A stretch of DNA of 64,000 nt. It comes from Hymenobacter sp. BT730. GTDB taxonomy: Bacteria; Bacteroidota; Bacteroidia; Cytophagales; Hymenobacteraceae. Made by a program: the position numbers and the translations under genes. The stretch spans positions 1,178,001-1,242,000 of the forward strand of contig NZ_JAUOFB010000001.1 in NCBI RefSeq assembly GCF_030542105.1, read 5' to 3'. Of the stretch, positions 36,738-44,948 are shown piece after piece (the stretch's first letter is position 1; every line of letters begins with the position of its first letter). The notes below the pieces were generated by a model that saw nothing but the letters and a program-made list of their open reading frames with translations, had not been told where the DNA came from and did no database searches.

Positions 36738-37311
36738 ATTGATTGGTGCGTTGCAAAAACTCGCGTAAATGGCCCCGGGCTTTGGAAAGGTTTGACTTGG
36801 AAGCGCCTACTGAAATGCCCAGCTGCCGGGCAATTTCCTCGTGCGTAAACCCATCCAGTACATACAGGTTAAATACTGTGCGGTAAGCCGGAGAAAGGCG
36901 TTGAATCAACGCTGTGAGGTCTTCATAGGCCAGGGCATCCAGTGGCGTGGGGGCAGCATCCGGGTAAGTAAAAGCTGCTTCCTCCAGCGCCAACTGCTGC
37001 TGATGCTTCACATGGGCCCGGTAATAATCAATAGCCGTATGAATCATAATGCTTTTCAGCCAGCCCTGAAACGAGCTTTGCAGTTCGTAACGGGTAGGGT
37101 CAAAGCGCCTGATGTCCCGGAAAAGCTTCATAAATCCATCGTTTACCACTTCCAGGGCTTCTTCCCGGTGGCGGGCATAGCGCAGACAAATGCTGAGCGC
37201 ATAGCTGTAGTACCGGGTGTAGAGCTGCTGCTGACTGCGGCGCTCCATACGCTGGCAGCCTGCCAGCAGGGCAGGCAGTTGCTCAGGGTCCGGATGGGGT
37301 TGCGCAGTCAC
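36712..37311 (-). CDS. ECF-type sigma-70 factor
   Basis: 199 residues. Region 2 (about 25-95) includes YSYALSICLRYARHREEALE and FQGWLKSIMIHTAIDYYR; region 4 (about 130-185) has RLSPAYRTVFNLYVLDGF THEEIARQLGIS with the helix-turn-helix, and a C-terminal KARGHLREFLQ. No extra domain. It overlaps the following gene (membrane helix/barrel protein) by 26 bp, a layout typical for a sigma factor and its regulator. Confidence 0.92.
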   Translation of the reverse strand: MTAQPHPDPEQLPALLAGCQRMERRSQQQLYTRYYSYALSICLRYARHREEALEVVNDGFMKLFRDIRRFDPTRYELQSSFQGWLKSIMIHTAIDYYRAHVKHQQQLALEEAAFTYPDAAPTPLDALAYEDLTALIQRLSPAYRTVFNLYVLDGFTHEEIARQLGISVGASKSNLSKARGHLREFLQRTNQYAHAESIG

Positions 37312-37423
37312 GGGGAGGGGCTTTTTTAGTAAGCTCGCAGAAAGCCTTCAGATGGTTGCCTTCATCAGATAAGTTACCAGAAAATCAGGGTAATGCCTGC
37401 GGAGGAGCTGATATCCGGAAAGC

Positions 37424-37453
37424 AAAAAAGCCCGGCCATAGGGCCGGGCTTTT
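37424..37453 (-). terminator. secDF terminator
   Basis: Stem GCCCGGCC/GGCCGGGC (37430-37437 with 37442-37449) plus flanking A/T pairs, T-run on the minus strand, 23 bp past the secDF stop. Confidence 0.85.
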
Positions 37454-37475
37454 CCCAAATTAGAGTATCAACAGA

Positions 37476-40469
37476 CTATTGAACCGTCGTTGAGAGCTTA
37501 GGAGCATCTACACCGGCAATTTCCGTGGTGTGTTCCACACCCCGCTGACGGGCTTCCTTACGACCATACGTGTCCAGGATAATAGGTGTGGCAATGAACA
37601 GCGACGAGTACGTGCCGAAAATTACCCCCACAATCATGGCGAAGGAGAAGGAGCGCAGCGTTTCACCGCCGAAGATGTACAGTACCAATACCACCAGGAA
37701 TACCGTAGTGAAGGTAATCATGGTACGGGAGAAGGTGCTGTTCAGCGCCGGGTTTACCACCTGGGCAAACGTGAGGTGCTTGTTCTCGTGCAGGTACTCC
37801 CGGATACGGTCGTAGATAACCACCGTGTCGTTCATGGAGAAGCCGATAACCGTCAGCACCGCCGCCACGAAAATCTGGTCCATCTCATAGTTCAGACCAA
37901 ACAGACGGGCAATGGGGAAGGCCGCAATTACCAGCAGGGCATCGTGGAACAGGGCCACTACGGCCGCCATGGAGTACTGCCACTTTTCAAAGCGGAACAG
38001 CACGTACACGAAGATACCGAGCAGCGTGAGGCCCAGGCTCAGAATTGAGGTCTTCTTGATGTCGTCGGCAATGGTAGCGCCCACTTTCGAAGTGCTCTTG
38101 ATCTGGGGCTGGTCGGCGCCGTATTTCTTCAGGCCGTTCAGCAGTGCCTGCTCTACTTTCTTGTCCGCTGCTACGCTTTCGTCATCGGCCAGGTAGCCGG
38201 TGGTGATGCGCAGACGGTTGGGCGAGCCAAAGGTTTTTACCTCGGTGCCGGCACCCTGGAAGTCTTTCTCCAAGGCAATCCGCACATCCGAAGCAACCTC
38301 AGCTTTGTTGAAGTCAACGATGTACGAACGGCCACCACGGAAGTCAACGCCCAGGTTAGGACCACCCTGGAAGTACATCAGCACAAAGCCGATAACAATG
38401 AATACCGTAGAGAAGAGGTAAGCATACTTGCGCTTGCCCACAATGTCAAACTTCAGGTTCTGGAACAGGTTGCGCGACAGCGCCGTGGTGAACTGAATCT
38501 TGCTGGTGTCTTTGCCTTTGGTCAGATATTCAATGATCAGACGTGACACGAATACCGCCGACAGGAACGAAGTAAGTACGCCAATACCCAGCGTTACCGC
38601 GAAGCTCTGTACCGGACCCGTACCGAAGAAGCCCAGAATCACCGCAATCAGCATCGTCGTCACGTTGGAGTCGAAGATGGCCGAGAAAGCGCGGGCGTAG
38701 CCTTTGTTAATGGCATCCTTCAGATGCAGACCGTGGTTCAATTCTTCCCGAATCCGCTCGAAGATCAGTACGTTGGCATCAACCGACATACCGAAGGTGA
38801 GCACCAGACCGGCAATACCGGGCAGGGTAAGGGCAGTACCAAACTGCGCCAGCACCCCCATAATCAGGAAGCCGTTGAACAGCAAAGCCGCATCAGCTAC
38901 CAGACCTGCACGACCATAGTAAGCGGCCATGAAAATCATGATGATAGCCAGACCAGCCAGCGACGAGAACAGACCCTGGTTGATAGCCTCCTGACCCAAA
39001 GACGGGCCTACTACGGCTTCTTCCACAATGCGGGTAGGAGCGGGCAGTTTACCGGCCTTCAGTACGTTGGCCAAATCCTGCGCTTCTTCAATAGTAAAGT
39101 TGCCCGAAATGCTGGAGTTGCCACCGGCAATTTCCGACTGCACCACCGGTGCCGAATACACGTTGTCATCGAGCACAATGGCTACCTGACGACCAATGTT
39201 GCTGGCCGTAAGACGCTGCCACTTCTTGGCGCCCGAGGGGTTCATCTGCATCGACACCTCGGGGCGGCCGCCTTGGTCGTAGTCCTGGCGGGCATCCGAT
39301 ACCACGTCGCCACCCAGCGGGGCCGTAGCCTCGCGGGTTTTGCGGATAGCATACAGCTGCAGGTATTCCTGACCGTCGATAACGCTGGGCTTCACATCCC
39401 ACAGGAAGGTGAGGTTAGCGGGCAATACAGCCCGTACTTCAGGGCTGCGCATCAGGGCATTCACGCGGGCAGTGTCACGCACGTTTGAGCCCAGGGCGCC
39501 GGGCATGGTAAACAGGCGGGCCAACTGGCTGCTCTGCTGCGCGGCAGCGGTGTCAGTAGTAGCTTTCGTGTCCTTCTTCTTGGCCAGCTGGCTAGCCAGG
39601 GAGGTAGAGTCGCCAGCGGCGGCTTTAGCCGAGGTGCTGTCTGTTACGGTAGCAGCGGTAGAGGTAGTAGCGGAGGTTTTGCCGGCAGCTTCCTGCGCGG
39701 TCAGTACTTCGTTCAGCTGGTTGAAGTAAGGAGCAAACTCATCAGTACGCCATACTTCCCAGAACTCCAGCTTGGCCTGACCCTGGAGGAGCTTGCGGAT
39801 CCGCTCGGGGTTATCTACGCCGGGCAATTCAATCTGAATGCGGCCGGTACCTTTCACCCGCTGAATGCTGGGCTGGTTTACGCCGAACTTATCGACGCGG
39901 GTACGCAGGATATTGAAGGAGCGGTCAATGGCTTCTTCCTCTTCCTTGTCGATGGCAGCAATTACCTTTTCATCAGAGGAGTTGAAATCAATGCCGCGGC
40001 TCTTGTTGATGGTGTTAGCGAAAATGCGGGCCAACCGGTCGCCGGGGGCTACCTCCCGGAAGCTTTGAGCAAACAGGGCCGTGAAGGGCGTAGTAGGATT
40101 ACCCTTCTGCAGCTGCTGAGCGCGCTGAATAGCTTGGTTGAACTTAGGGTCTTTGGAGTTGTTGGACATAGCACGCACAATCTCCACCGGCGATACTTCC
40201 AGCGTGACGTGCATACCGCCTTTCAGGTCAAGACCCAGGCCCAGTTCCTTTTCCCGAACATCCCGGTAGGTGAGGGGGCCGAATACGGGTGCCCGCCAAA
40301 CCGAGTCCAGGTAGTGCTGACGCAGCTGCTGATCTACGTTGCCGTTACGGGTAGCATAGTTCACTGCTTTCTGCTGCACGTTGCGCGAGACATACGTGAG
40401 CATCAAAAAATAGGCACACAGCACGGATACAATAACCGTGAGCGTGATAATGAGTCCTTTATTACGCAT
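37476..40469 (-). CDS. secDF: SecDF protein-export fusion
   Basis: 997 residues joining SecD and SecF, as usual in Bacteroidota. SecD part: first helix (about 4-25), the LGLGLDLKGGMHVTLEVSP motif, a long periplasmic P1 domain with a low-complexity Thr/Ala stretch (about 285-335), and PTRIVEEAVVGPSLGQ before five helices. SecF part begins around residue 720 with LGVDFRGGRSYIVDF. It uses the proton gradient to pull exported proteins across the inner membrane. The ATG at 40469 (MRNKGLII) is chosen; a 24-codon extension begins with an ATG but disrupts the usual first helix. Confidence 0.95.
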   Translation of the reverse strand: MRNKGLIITLTVIVSVLCAYFLMLTYVSRNVQQKAVNYATRNGNVDQQLRQHYLDSVWRAPVFGPLTYRDVREKELGLGLDLKGGMHVTLEVSPVEIVRAMSNNSKDPKFNQAIQRAQQLQKGNPTTPFTALFAQSFREVAPGDRLARIFANTINKSRGIDFNSSDEKVIAAIDKEEEEAIDRSFNILRTRVDKFGVNQPSIQRVKGTGRIQIELPGVDNPERIRKLLQGQAKLEFWEVWRTDEFAPYFNQLNEVLTAQEAAGKTSATTSTAATVTDSTSAKAAAGDSTSLASQLAKKKDTKATTDTAAAQQSSQLARLFTMPGALGSNVRDTARVNALMRSPEVRAVLPANLTFLWDVKPSVIDGQEYLQLYAIRKTREATAPLGGDVVSDARQDYDQGGRPEVSMQMNPSGAKKWQRLTASNIGRQVAIVLDDNVYSAPVVQSEIAGGNSSISGNFTIEEAQDLANVLKAGKLPAPTRIVEEAVVGPSLGQEAINQGLFSSLAGLAIIMIFMAAYYGRAGLVADAALLFNGFLIMGVLAQFGTALTLPGIAGLVLTFGMSVDANVLIFERIREELNHGLHLKDAINKGYARAFSAIFDSNVTTMLIAVILGFFGTGPVQSFAVTLGIGVLTSFLSAVFVSRLIIEYLTKGKDTSKIQFTTALSRNLFQNLKFDIVGKRKYAYLFSTVFIVIGFVLMYFQGGPNLGVDFRGGRSYIVDFNKAEVASDVRIALEKDFQGAGTEVKTFGSPNRLRITTGYLADDESVAADKKVEQALLNGLKKYGADQPQIKSTSKVGATIADDIKKTSILSLGLTLLGIFVYVLFRFEKWQYSMAAVVALFHDALLVIAAFPIARLFGLNYEMDQIFVAAVLTVIGFSMNDTVVIYDRIREYLHENKHLTFAQVVNPALNSTFSRTMITFTTVFLVVLVLYIFGGETLRSFSFAMIVGVIFGTYSSLFIATPIILDTYGRKEARQRGVEHTTEIAGVDAPKLSTTVQ

Positions 40470-40580
40470 TAACCAAGAAGAAAAATAGTCTGAAAAACGA
40501 GGGGAAGGGTCTAGTATCAGCCTTCGCCTGTTAAAAAACAAGCATCAGGCCGCCAGACACAGCAGCGGAAGCCAGGGCCG
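40470..40580 (-). promoter_or_regulatory. Possible regulatory leader between the small secreted ORF and secDF
   Basis: On the minus strand this 111-nt gap can form a hairpin whose 5' arm AGCGG starts inside the stop codon of the upstream ORF and pairs with CCGCT a few bases on. A second candidate stem pairs TGTT with AACA across a T-run, and GCC with GGC outside it. It has no other gene. See findings. Confidence 0.3.
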
Positions 40581-40958
40581 CTAGGGCGCGTGCGGCGAAA
40601 CCGACGTGCCAAGCAGCCGGGTGCAGAACGTGCTGCTGCTAGCCGGGTCACGCGCAGGAACAGGAAGTAAGGAGGCTGCTGCCAGGGGCCAGCCCACCAG
40701 GGGGCGCACAACCGGCAGCCAAGCATCGGTAGCCGGAGCCAGCCAAACGCCCAGGGGAGCCGTTGCTTCAAAGCTTACTTTCTGTTTCACCACGGCTGCC
40801 CGGGGCGTAGCCCCAATGTGGGTTGCACGTGCCGCTGCCGGCTCCGGCAGGCGGAGCATAGCTACGGCCTGGTTGTTCAGGCCCAGCACCCAAAGCAGGG
40901 TGAGGGCGAGCAACTGCAAGCGCAAGCGCGGTACAAACGTGGTGATAGTCAGCGTCAT
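40581..40958 (-). CDS. Small secreted protein upstream of secDF; candidate Sec-monitoring leader
   Basis: 125 residues. A signal-type N-terminus (basic R11-R13, hydrophobic 14-27, VAM at 32-34) is followed by a Pro/Ala-rich chain with no recognisable domain and a C-terminus rich in Pro, Ser and Thr that ends SPHAP. The gene has its own TATATTTG box 16 bp upstream and is 111 bp from secDF on the same strand. Size and position resemble Sec-monitoring arrest peptides such as VemP and ApdA/ApdP, which sit upstream of secDF; homology is not claimed. It could also be an unrelated secreted protein. Confidence 0.55.
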   Translation of the reverse strand: MTLTITTFVPRLRLQLLALTLLWVLGLNNQAVAMLRLPEPAAARATHIGATPRAAVVKQKVSFEATAPLGVWLAPATDAWLPVVRPLVGWPLAAASLLPVPARDPASSSTFCTRLLGTSVSPHAP

Positions 40959-40974
40959 CAGAAAATCAGGAGTG

Positions 40975-40982
40975 CAAATATA
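40975..40982 (-). promoter_or_regulatory. Candidate -7 promoter box for the small secreted ORF / secDF
   Basis: Minus strand TATATTTG, exact TAnnTTTG, 16 bp upstream of the ATG at 40958. Transcription from here would cover secDF too. Confidence 0.5.
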
Positions 40983-41081
40983 GCCAAATCAGCCGCTTGA
41001 CGAAAGCCGCCGCGAAAACAAGCCCGCAATTCCTGCCATGCCTACCCGAATTTGGCTTCAGCCGTAGCCTCTATGCGCCAT

Positions 41082-41115
41082 AAAAAAACCGAGCAGCCCG
41101 GTGAGAACTGCTCGG
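41082..41115 (-). terminator. udk terminator
   Basis: 8-bp stem (41089-41096 with 41108-41115) and a T7 run on the minus strand, 26 bp past the udk stop. Confidence 0.75.
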
Positions 41116-41141
41116 ATTTAGGTAGAAAAGGAAAATAACGC

Positions 41142-41777
41142 TTAAGCGGACTTGGCGTCGGTAGCTACCTTGGTTTTTAGGAAGGAAACCAACACATCCA
41201 GGCCCTTATCAAAGTGGCGGTTGTTGGGAATGATGATGTCGGCGTCCTGCTTGAAGGGCTTAATGTACTTCTCGTAGGTGGGCGCCACGTGGTGCGTGTA
41301 GCGGTAGAGCACGTCTTCCAGATCATAGCCCCGCTCGTCCCGGTCGCGCACAATGCGGCGCAGCACTTTCACGTGTTCTTCGGCATCGATGTATACTTTT
41401 AGATCTAGCAGCTTGGCTACTTCCTCAAAGTAGAACACGAAAATGCCTTCTACCACCACAATAGGAGCCGGCTTAAATACCAGCTCTTTCGGCTCGACAC
41501 CGGGGTTGTTGAAGGTGTACTCCGGGCGCCGCACTTCCAGCCCCTTGCTGATTTGCAGCACATCGGCCGCATAAGCTGCCGAGTCAATGGAGGAAGGCAG
41601 GTCGAAGTTGGTGACGCCGTTGCTGTCTACCGTCTGCGTTTCGCGCGGGTGGTAGTAGTTGTCCTGCGAAATGAGGCAGATTTCCTCTTTAGGAAAAGCC
41701 GCCAGCAGGCGACGCAGAAAGGTGGTTTTGCCGGAGGCGCTACCGCCCGTGATACCGACAATATAAGGATGTTGCAT
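41142..41777 (-). CDS. udk: Uridine kinase
   Basis: 211 residues. P-loop GGSASGKTT at 10-18, the uridine-binding DNYYHPRET-like segment, FDLPSSIDSAAY and VVVEGIFVFYFEEV, RIVRDRDERGYDLEDVL. Phosphorylates uridine and cytidine in pyrimidine salvage. The ATG at 41777 (MQHPYIVGITGG) matches the family start; the 14-codon extension is unsupported. Confidence 0.95.
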   Translation of the reverse strand: MQHPYIVGITGGSASGKTTFLRRLLAAFPKEEICLISQDNYYHPRETQTVDSNGVTNFDLPSSIDSAAYAADVLQISKGLEVRRPEYTFNNPGVEPKELVFKPAPIVVVEGIFVFYFEEVAKLLDLKVYIDAEEHVKVLRRIVRDRDERGYDLEDVLYRYTHHVAPTYEKYIKPFKQDADIIIPNNRHFDKGLDVLVSFLKTKVATDAKSA

Positions 41778-41816
41778 GGGGTGGGTTGGAGGCCCGTACC
41801 GGCAGGGCCAACCCTG

Positions 41817-41824
41817 CAAAAGTA
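41817..41824 (-). promoter_or_regulatory. Candidate -7 promoter box for udk
   Basis: Minus strand TACTTTTG, exact TAnnTTTG, 39 bp upstream of the ATG. Confidence 0.45.
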
Positions 41825-41904
41825 GGCATTTTGCCGCTTAGCCCCGGCAGCCTCCCGAAAGATTACCTCTACACGCAGCCTTTCTGGCCTTGTAGGTCAG
41901 AGGT

Positions 41905-42486
41905 TTATAATTCATGCTGAAGGAAGGTAACCAGCTTTTCTACGGCCCTGGCCCGATGGCTCATGGTATTTTTTTCGGCCAGCGGCATCTCTGCGAAGGT
42001 GCGCGTGTGCTGTTCCGGCCGGAACACCGGGTCGTAGCCAAAACCACCTTCACCGTGCAGTTCCTCCGTAATCTGGCCTTCTACGGCGCCTTCAAATATC
42101 GGCCGGCGGCCATCAGGCAGCACCAGGGCTACAACCGTGCGAAATTGCGCCCGGCGGTTGGTCTGGCCCTGCAGTTCCTGCAGCAGCAGCGCTACGTTAT
42201 CGGCCGGATTGCGCTGAGGGCCGGCATAACGGGCCGAGTATACGCCAGGCGCGCCATTCAGAGCTTCTACCTCCAGGCCGGTATCATCGGCAAAACAGGC
42301 CACACCGTAGTGCTCCCACACATGCTCGGCCTTCTGGCGGGCGTTGCCTTCCAGCGTTTCCTGAGTTTCCGGCAGTTCCTCCTCGCAGCCAATGTCGGCC
42401 AGGCTGAGTAGCTCGATGCCTGCAGGCAGCAACGGCCGGATTTCATCCAGTTTGTGAGCATTGTTGGAAGCAAAACAGAGACGCAT
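41905..42486 (-). CDS. rdgB: Non-canonical purine NTP pyrophosphatase (RdgB/HAM1)
   Basis: 193 residues. Opening FASNNAHKLDEIRPLL, the ADDTGLEVEALNGAPGVYSARYAG core with the catalytic Asp pair, and GFGYDPVFRPE plus SHRARA near the C-terminus. It hydrolyses ITP, dITP and XTP to monophosphates, keeping them out of nucleic acids. Cytosolic. A box TACCTTCG on the minus strand (42528-42535) lies 41 bp upstream of the ATG. Confidence 0.96.
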   Translation of the reverse strand: MRLCFASNNAHKLDEIRPLLPAGIELLSLADIGCEEELPETQETLEGNARQKAEHVWEHYGVACFADDTGLEVEALNGAPGVYSARYAGPQRNPADNVALLLQELQGQTNRRAQFRTVVALVLPDGRRPIFEGAVEGQITEELHGEGGFGYDPVFRPEQHTRTFAEMPLAEKNTMSHRARAVEKLVTFLQHEL

Positions 42487-42691
42487 GGCAGTGATATGAA
42501 TAAAGGGAGAAGGTAAAAGGCGAGGGGCGAAGGTAGGACCAATGCCGATTTTTAGGCAAAAAGACCTCTAAACCACAGAAACTAGCCGTGGTTTATGCCG
42601 CTACTTTCAATTGGGTTTCAGGGTAAAACGCCTAATTAGGGAAGTAGAAGGTGTAAACCTGCGCAAAAACCGGAAAAAGCAAGTCTTTGGT

Positions 42692-42721
42692 TTTGAAATC
42701 CGCCGTTAGAATGTACCTTTG
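42692..42721 (+). promoter_or_regulatory. Promoter of rpmE2, near-consensus Bacteroidota sigma-A type
   Basis: TTTG (42692-42695), an 18-bp spacer and TACCTTTG (42714-42721), matching the TTTG / TAnnTTTG consensus. The -7 box lies 54 bp upstream of the ATG. The best promoter in the window. Confidence 0.7.
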
Positions 42722-42775
42722 CACTCCCTTCCGCAAAATCGGCAGGCAGACAAGGTTTTAACGGGTATACCCATC

Positions 42776-43024
42776 ATGAAAAAAGACATCCACCCCCAGT
42801 ATCGCGAAGTGGTGTTTCAGGACACGTCGAGCGACTTCAAATTCATCACCCGTTCGACGATGACTTCGAACGAGACCATCACGATGGAAGATGGCAAGAC
42901 GTACCCCGTCATCAAGGTGGAAGTTAGCTCGGCCTCGCACCCCTTCTACACCGGCAAAAACGTGTTTATCGACACCGCTGGCCGCGTTGAGAAGTTCCGC
43001 AACCGCTACCAGAAGAAAGCCTAA
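42776..43024 (+). CDS. rpmE2: 50S ribosomal protein L31, type B
   Basis: 82 residues, start [16 protein letters not shown]. The conserved [15 protein letters not shown] and [14 protein letters not shown] are present and the zinc-binding cysteines of type A L31 are absent, so it is the Cys-minus B form. An in-frame extension of 19 codons upstream is rejected because it would cover the promoter region. Confidence 0.96.
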   Translation: MKKDIHPQYREVVFQDTSSDFKFITRSTMTSNETITMEDGKTYPVIKVEVSSASHPFYTGKNVFIDTAGRVEKFRNRYQKKA

Positions 43025-43083
43025 CGAAACAGACTGCCGCTGGCCCCTGGCCTGGAGCAGTGGTTTTGTTGAGAAAATTTGAG

Positions 43084-43116
43084 AAACTCCCTTCCTGTAC
43101 GGAAGGGAGTTTTTTA
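43084..43116 (+). terminator. rpmE2 terminator
   Basis: 12-bp stem (43084-43095 with 43101-43112), 5-nt loop, T-run. Confidence 0.85.
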
Positions 43117-43209
43117 TTTGCCAATTTTGCGGCGGCCGCCACTCCCCGGAGGGCTACTCAGGCGGAAATTCAACTATCCGCTATCAGCCAACCGCAATCA
43201 GATTCTGTT

Positions 43210-44454
43210 ATGACTGTTCTGTTCTTCGACGATCCTGCTATTCGGCCGCACCTGCTGCCCTTCACCTTTACGCGCCCGGTGGCCGCGTTGCGCTGCGGCA
43301 TTCTCACAGTAGCCGAAAAATGGCAGCGTCGCCTGCAGCTGGAAGAAATCTATTACCTCACCGAAGCCTACCTGCAAGCTAAGTTTCCCGCCGCCCCCGT
43401 CACCGATGGGCAGGCGCTGCTCATCAACGGGGCCGTGTGTCCCGATGACGTGCTGGCAAAGCAGGTGCAAACTCTGCAGCCCGGCCAGGCGCTCATGTGC
43501 GACGATACGCTGGTAGCCGCCTGCGTAGAGAACAGTACCTCCCTGAGCGACTTGTATGCGAATGGTTTTGCCAATGTGGTAAATGCCCTGGAACCCGTAA
43601 CGGTGCTGCGCTACCCCTGGCACCTTTTCCTGCGCAACGGCAGCGAAATCCGCCGCGACTTTGCTCTGCTGACGGAAGGCCGCCAGTCGCAGCCCGTGGG
43701 TGATGCCCATACCATTGTGTACGGGGCGGAAAATATCTTCATTGAGGAAGGGGTAAAAATCAGGGCGGCTATTCTGAATGCCGAACATGGCCCGATTTAC
43801 CTGGGCAAAAACTCGCAGGTGCATGAAGGGGCCATCATTAGCGGCCCCATGGCACTTTGCGAAGGGTCCCACATTAACCCCGGCGCCAAAATGCGCGGCG
43901 ACAACACCGTAGGCCCACATTGTAAAGTAGGCGGCGAAGTAGGGAACAGCATTCTGCTGGGCTACTCCAACAAAGGCCACGATGGCTACCTCGGCAATTC
44001 CGTGATTGGCGAATGGTGCAACCTGGGTGCCGATACGAACACTTCTAATCTGAAGAATAACTACGCCCCGGTTAAAATCTGGAGTCATGCGGCGGGCCGT
44101 TTCGTGAACACAGGCCAGCAGTTTTGCGGGCTGATGATGGGCGACCATAGCAAGTGCGGTATCAACACCATGTTCAACACCGGCACGGTGGTGGGCGTGG
44201 CGGCCAATATTTTTGGGGCCGGTTTTCCCCGCACGTTTATCCCGAGCTTTAGCTGGGGCGGGGCCTCCGGTTTCGAAACCTTTAAGCTCCCCAAAGTGAC
44301 CGAAGTAGCGGAACGTGTAATGGCGCGCCGCCAGATGGACTACGATGCTACCGAGCAGGCTATTATGCTGGAAGTGTACGCCGCCACGGCCAAAGACCGG
44401 GTATGGGAGCGGGCAGTACTACCTACTGAGCCGCAAACCAACGTGGAACTGTAA
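43210..44454 (+). CDS. Alternative GlmU: UDP-GlcNAc diphosphorylase / glucosamine-1-phosphate acetyltransferase family
   Basis: 414 residues. The N-terminal half is a divergent nucleotidyltransferase (FDDPAIRPHLLPFTFTRPVA, LRCGILTVAEKW), the C-terminal half a left-handed beta-helix acetyltransferase (EGAIISGPMALCEGSHINPG, VGGEVGNSILLGYSNKGHDG). This pair is the Bacteroidota-type GlmU, supplying UDP-GlcNAc for peptidoglycan and lipid A. ATG 43210 (MTVLFFDDP) is chosen; the frame is open for 50 codons upstream but overlaps the rpmE2 terminator. Confidence 0.9.
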   Translation: MTVLFFDDPAIRPHLLPFTFTRPVAALRCGILTVAEKWQRRLQLEEIYYLTEAYLQAKFPAAPVTDGQALLINGAVCPDDVLAKQVQTLQPGQALMCDDTLVAACVENSTSLSDLYANGFANVVNALEPVTVLRYPWHLFLRNGSEIRRDFALLTEGRQSQPVGDAHTIVYGAENIFIEEGVKIRAAILNAEHGPIYLGKNSQVHEGAIISGPMALCEGSHINPGAKMRGDNTVGPHCKVGGEVGNSILLGYSNKGHDGYLGNSVIGEWCNLGADTNTSNLKNNYAPVKIWSHAAGRFVNTGQQFCGLMMGDHSKCGINTMFNTGTVVGVAANIFGAGFPRTFIPSFSWGGASGFETFKLPKVTEVAERVMARRQMDYDATEQAIMLEVYAATAKDRVWERAVLPTEPQTNVEL

Positions 44455-44536
44455 AACAGGTAGTGTGCGCGGGCCGCAACAGTGGACTCTTATCAGTGTA
44501 TTCCCAAGTCAGTATAAACACCAGTGGTGATTTGCT

Positions 44537-44926
44537 ATGAAACAATACGGACTCGTTTGCTTACTGCTATTCTGCGGGCTTCCTGGCTTCGGACAAGGGC
44601 GGGACACAGTGTTTGCAGTGCATAAGCTGTTTGCGCAGAAGCGCGGCAGCGGTGCGGGTTGGGTAACTACCGGCGCAGAAGTGGCTTACGATGCAAGTGT
44701 GGGTTGGCGGGCCATTGGGTCAAAATCGGAGAAGGCCACAGCGGCCATAGTACATGGCGGTGTACCAATGGTTGTAGGTACTTGGCAGATGCTGCGCTTT
44801 AGCGCCGAGCGGGAAGCAGTCGTTATTAAAAGCTACCAAGAAGGTTGGTCGATTCCGGCTGACATCCGCAGTAGGCTGCGTCGCAAACATTTCCGCCTAA
44901 CCGCCCGCGACTTAAGCAAGCTTTAG
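44537..44926 (+). CDS. Small secreted protein, unknown
   Basis: 129 residues. Signal peptide 1-19 (LLLFCGLPGFGQ), then a beta-rich small domain and a basic C-terminus (RSRLRRKHFRLTARDLSKL). No family recognised. It starts 82 bp after the GlmU-like stop and ends 22 bp before holB, so it may be part of one transcript. Confidence 0.72.
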   Translation: MKQYGLVCLLLFCGLPGFGQGRDTVFAVHKLFAQKRGSGAGWVTTGAEVAYDASVGWRAIGSKSEKATAAIVHGGVPMVVGTWQMLRFSAEREAVVIKSYQEGWSIPADIRSRLRRKHFRLTARDLSKL

Positions 44927-44948
44927 ATTTCAAGAGCAGAATTAAACA

